Under the pieces are notes generated by a model. The model was not told the DNA's origin and searched no databases. It saw only the letters and a list, made by a program, of their open reading frames with translations. From positions 496,001-560,000 of the forward strand of contig NZ_BNJI01000003.1 in assembly GCF_016587415.1 (NCBI RefSeq): a stretch of 64,000 bases of DNA, written 5' to 3'. The translations under genes were made by a program, and so were the position numbers. This document shows, piece by piece, positions 62,006 through 64,000 of the stretch (the stretch's first letter is position 1; every line of letters starts with the position of its first letter). The DNA comes from Ktedonobacter sp. SOSP1-85. GTDB lineage: Bacteria > Chloroflexota > Ktedonobacteria > Ktedonobacterales > Ktedonobacteraceae.

Positions 62006-63305
62006 TGATATACCTCTTGAGTCGTGGCCGCGCTTCGACCGGCGCAGGTTCTGCCACCACCGTTTTTGGTGCAGGTGGTGGGGCATGGTGTATCTCCACA
62101 TATCGATCAACCAGAGCCGCTCGCGTACTCAGTCCTGCTCGAACCTGCTTGCGGCGCTCGGACCTTGCCTTTTCGATCTCGCGCAACGACACTTTTCGGT
62201 CGCTAAGTTCGGCACAGATGGCGCGGCAGAGGAAGCGATCCTGGTAGAACACATGCACCTCACCCATATCGGCAGGGTCGTATCGTATCAAAACCTCTTC
62301 CTTCACAAAGGCCGCCAAGTTGATGTCCATATAGCGATGGCTCTGAAAATGAATCCCATCTTGCTGGACCCGCCGTGTCTTTGCGACGGTTAAGAGCAAA
62401 AGGTCGAGTTGCTCCAGGGAAGCAGGCATCCGAGGCACAAAGCCGCCTTTTTCCCAGCGATCCTTGGGCTGGCACTCCGTTTCGCTCTGGACCCGGTGAT
62501 GATAGTCTTCCAGCAACCAGGTCCGAAAGCGTTGCTCAAAGGCTGGTAACGTCATGGTTGCCTCGGTCTCTACGTAGCCCTTTGGGGCATAGCCAGGCAC
62601 ATCTTGGAGAAAGAGCTGATCGACGCTGCGGAAGAAGCGTTCGATCTTGCCGCGCCCGCGAGGCACGCCTTTTTCGGAAAAGACCAACTCCATGCCGATA
62701 TCTGCCGCCACTTGCTCCATGTGCTTGCTGGTGAAGTCAGAACCATGATCAGTGTAGAAGACGCTGGGAATGCCACAGGCCGACCAGCGGGGATCGTCTT
62801 TGCGCCAGATAGCTTGTCGGAGAGTTAATGCCGTCGTGAGCGCTGTGGCTACTTGGAAGCTGAGCCGATATCCGACGATCAAACGGCTGTAATCGTCTTC
62901 AATCGCCGTCAGGTAGGGCTTGGCCGGTTTGCCTGCTTCGTCCAAAAGCCACACGTCTAATGGAGTATGATCTGCCTGCCACATGGCGTTGGCATGGGTA
63001 GCTTCTCGGCGGTAGAGTAAATCAAATTCCTCGCGGTAGGCAGCAGCTCCCTGGTGGGCGAGGGTCACAAGGGCGGGATCAAGGTTTTTGATGATATGGC
63101 GTACGCGGTCGTAGCTGGGCGGTTTCCATCCTCGTTCTTCGGCAATGGTGCAGACCTGGCGATGGATAGCAGGCATGTGACAGAGAACTGGAGCGGTTTC
63201 CATCAATCTCAAGCGTTTTCTGGAGAGTGGCGTGACGCTTGTGGAATGTCCCAGTGGTGCCGCAACACGCACCCTGAAACTACATGATAGAGTCCTGTGG
63301 TTCAC
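61998..63305 (-). CDS. Mu/TniA-like DDE transposase, amino-terminus possibly incomplete
   Basis: 435 residues. rve-type catalytic core at about 100-250: D in MWQADHTPLDVWLLDE, D in VFYTDHGSDFTSKHM, E in GVPRGRGKIERFFRS. Mu-transposase C-terminal beta barrel follows at about 300-370 (FQSHRYMDINLAAFVKEEVLIRYDPADMGEVHVFY). Relatives carry 100 or more N-terminal residues with DNA-binding HTH; here the first 50 residues do not look like that and homology seems to begin near AIHRQVC, so the front may be missing. The start codon is uncertain. It is coupled to the ATPase gene. No TniQ, Cas12k or CRISPR accompanies it. Confidence 0.82.
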   Translation of the reverse strand: MNHRTLSCSFRVRVAAPLGHSTSVTPLSRKRLRLMETAPVLCHMPAIHRQVCTIAEERGWKPPSYDRVRHIIKNLDPALVTLAHQGAAAYREEFDLLYRREATHANAMWQADHTPLDVWLLDEAGKPAKPYLTAIEDDYSRLIVGYRLSFQVATALTTALTLRQAIWRKDDPRWSACGIPSVFYTDHGSDFTSKHMEQVAADIGMELVFSEKGVPRGRGKIERFFRSVDQLFLQDVPGYAPKGYVETEATMTLPAFEQRFRTWLLEDYHHRVQSETECQPKDRWEKGGFVPRMPASLEQLDLLLLTVAKTRRVQQDGIHFQSHRYMDINLAAFVKEEVLIRYDPADMGEVHVFYQDRFLCRAICAELSDRKVSLREIEKARSERRKQVRAGLSTRAALVDRYVEIHHAPPPAPKTVVAEPAPVEARPRLKRYIND

Positions 63306-63433
63306 GTCTCAGACAGACACAAAACGACTACTCCCAATACCGGCTAATGATGGGTCAGGGGAAACGGACTGGGATGTGGTCGGCTGAAGAACAACGGAAA
63401 CTGAGACCATCTCTATGAAAGCAAGGAGATATC

Positions 63434-64000
63434 ATGGCACCGCCGATATATTTTCCTGGTCGGATCTTTACCGTCTGGAAGTATACCATCTCTCATCGTC
63501 AACTGATCCCGCGTAGTGTGAAAGACAAAGAGCGAGGTATCTCAACACGGATTGATATACTCTTTAAGCCTGTGGCTTGGATGAGCCTTCCCACTGGCCT
63601 CTCAGATTTAAGCATTGAAGCAACAAGCCCAGAACAAGTCGAGCTCATGACCACCATTTCAGATGTGACCTTGCAAGATCCAGAGAAGCTCTTTGTGCTG
63701 CGAGGGAGAAAATCGCAGGGATATGTGGCAGCATCTCTTTATGCTATCGATGAAAGTACGCGAGAATTCGATGAGCCCGACAAGTGGGGGAATCTCTCTT
63801 TCTTTGCTCCAGAACATGATGAGCGTACGTCTGAGGAATGGAGGCAACTTGGATACAGCAGTGGCGCACGACTTCGGAAGGCTCCCCCCGACACTGACGA
63901 GATCTTTCTCCATCAGATCATCAAAGACTGCTTACTCGGTTTGAAGAGCCATGTCGATCCAGAGTCCATTGATGCCTTCATTGAAGGGATGAAAGCCGGT
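63434..64000 (+). CDS. Hypothetical protein, runs off the window end
   Basis: A frame open from the ATG at 63434 to the last base (189 codons, no stop), with AAGGAGAT five bases upstream. It begins MAPPIYFPGRIFTVWKY and contains TRIDILFKPVAWMSLPTGLS, LRGRKSQGYVAASLYAIDES and a charged, helical tail. No signal peptide, membrane helix or known family seen. It lies outside the transposase gene, divergent from it, and may be cargo or the flanking chromosomal gene. Confidence 0.7.
   Translation, partial: MAPPIYFPGRIFTVWKYTISHRQLIPRSVKDKERGISTRIDILFKPVAWMSLPTGLSDLSIEATSPEQVELMTTISDVTLQDPEKLFVLRGRKSQGYVAASLYAIDESTREFDEPDKWGNLSFFAPEHDERTSEEWRQLGYSSGARLRKAPPDTDEIFLHQIIKDCLLGLKSHVDPESIDAFIEGMKAG

Noticed and set aside
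61123..63305. CRISPR-associated transposon (type V-K like)
   Set aside because: Transposase and ATPase are there, but no TniQ, Cas12k, or direct-repeat array can be seen in the window.

Overview
The window reads as a chromosomal segment of a GC-moderate (roughly 54 percent) soil-type bacterium with a large regulator-rich genome. The best guess is a Ktedonobacteria-like member of the Chloroflexota. This rests on gene style only: an ECF sigma factor with a WD40 anti-sigma, Ser/Thr kinase-like receptors, a MalT-type LuxR giant, F420/deazaflavin-type enzymes, a Tat-lipoprotein sugar binder, TnpB elements and many small repeats. No rRNA, tRNA or CRISPR array was seen, so the taxonomy is inference.

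0-12 kb: a 5'-truncated GH15 glycosidase converges on a heparinase II/III-like protein. Then come IS605-type right-end relics with a strong orphan promoter, a CapA-like phosphoesterase, a secreted amidase, an apparently intact solo tnpB, a frameshifted RibD-like reductase, and a divergent zinc alcohol dehydrogenase/AraC pair. 12-20 kb: an ECF sigma factor overlaps a membrane anti-sigma carrying a seven-bladed WD40 propeller. A complete sugar ABC importer (binding protein plus two permeases), a Ser/Thr pseudokinase receptor and a DUF2071 protein follow. 20.5-21.2 kb: a 752-nt group II intron with no encoded protein.

21-29 kb: a NarL-type two-component pair lies divergent from a MacB/FtsX-like ABC exporter operon with a small membrane protein and an S41 protease. 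29-36 kb: a LysR regulator is divergent from leuCD; then a GlnA-type ligase, DUF2332 and GNAT proteins. 36.8-39.4 kb: a LacI/GH12/beta-phosphoglucomutase-like carbohydrate cassette. 39.5-48 kb: a BNR-repeat lipoprotein, transglutaminase-like protein, nitronate monooxygenase, AlkZ-like winged-helix protein and a 1080-residue MalT-type regulator. 48-51 kb: a methyltransferase and a DrrAB-like exporter.

51-61 kb is an accessory redox/detoxification zone: F420-type flavin enzymes, haloalkane dehalogenase preceded by a small coupled ORF, two TetR regulators whose operators can be read, HxlR, methyltransferase, SDRs, a thioredoxin-reductase-like protein, peroxiredoxin and cupin. Several genes here have single-event frameshifts. 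61-63.3 kb is a two-gene Mu/TniA-like transposase plus ATPase element with a frameshifted ATPase. The window ends inside an unrecognised gene.

Between genes there is unusual structured DNA: two dispersed MITE-like repeat families, a perfect 60-bp palindrome, and several long unique-sequence hairpins at gene ends without a U-tract. The least ordinary items are the ORF-less group II intron with visible EBS/IBS pairings, the orphan promoter-plus-RE-hairpin unit at 3.25-3.5 kb, the variant TnpB, and the MITE family with a variable number of internal hairpins.
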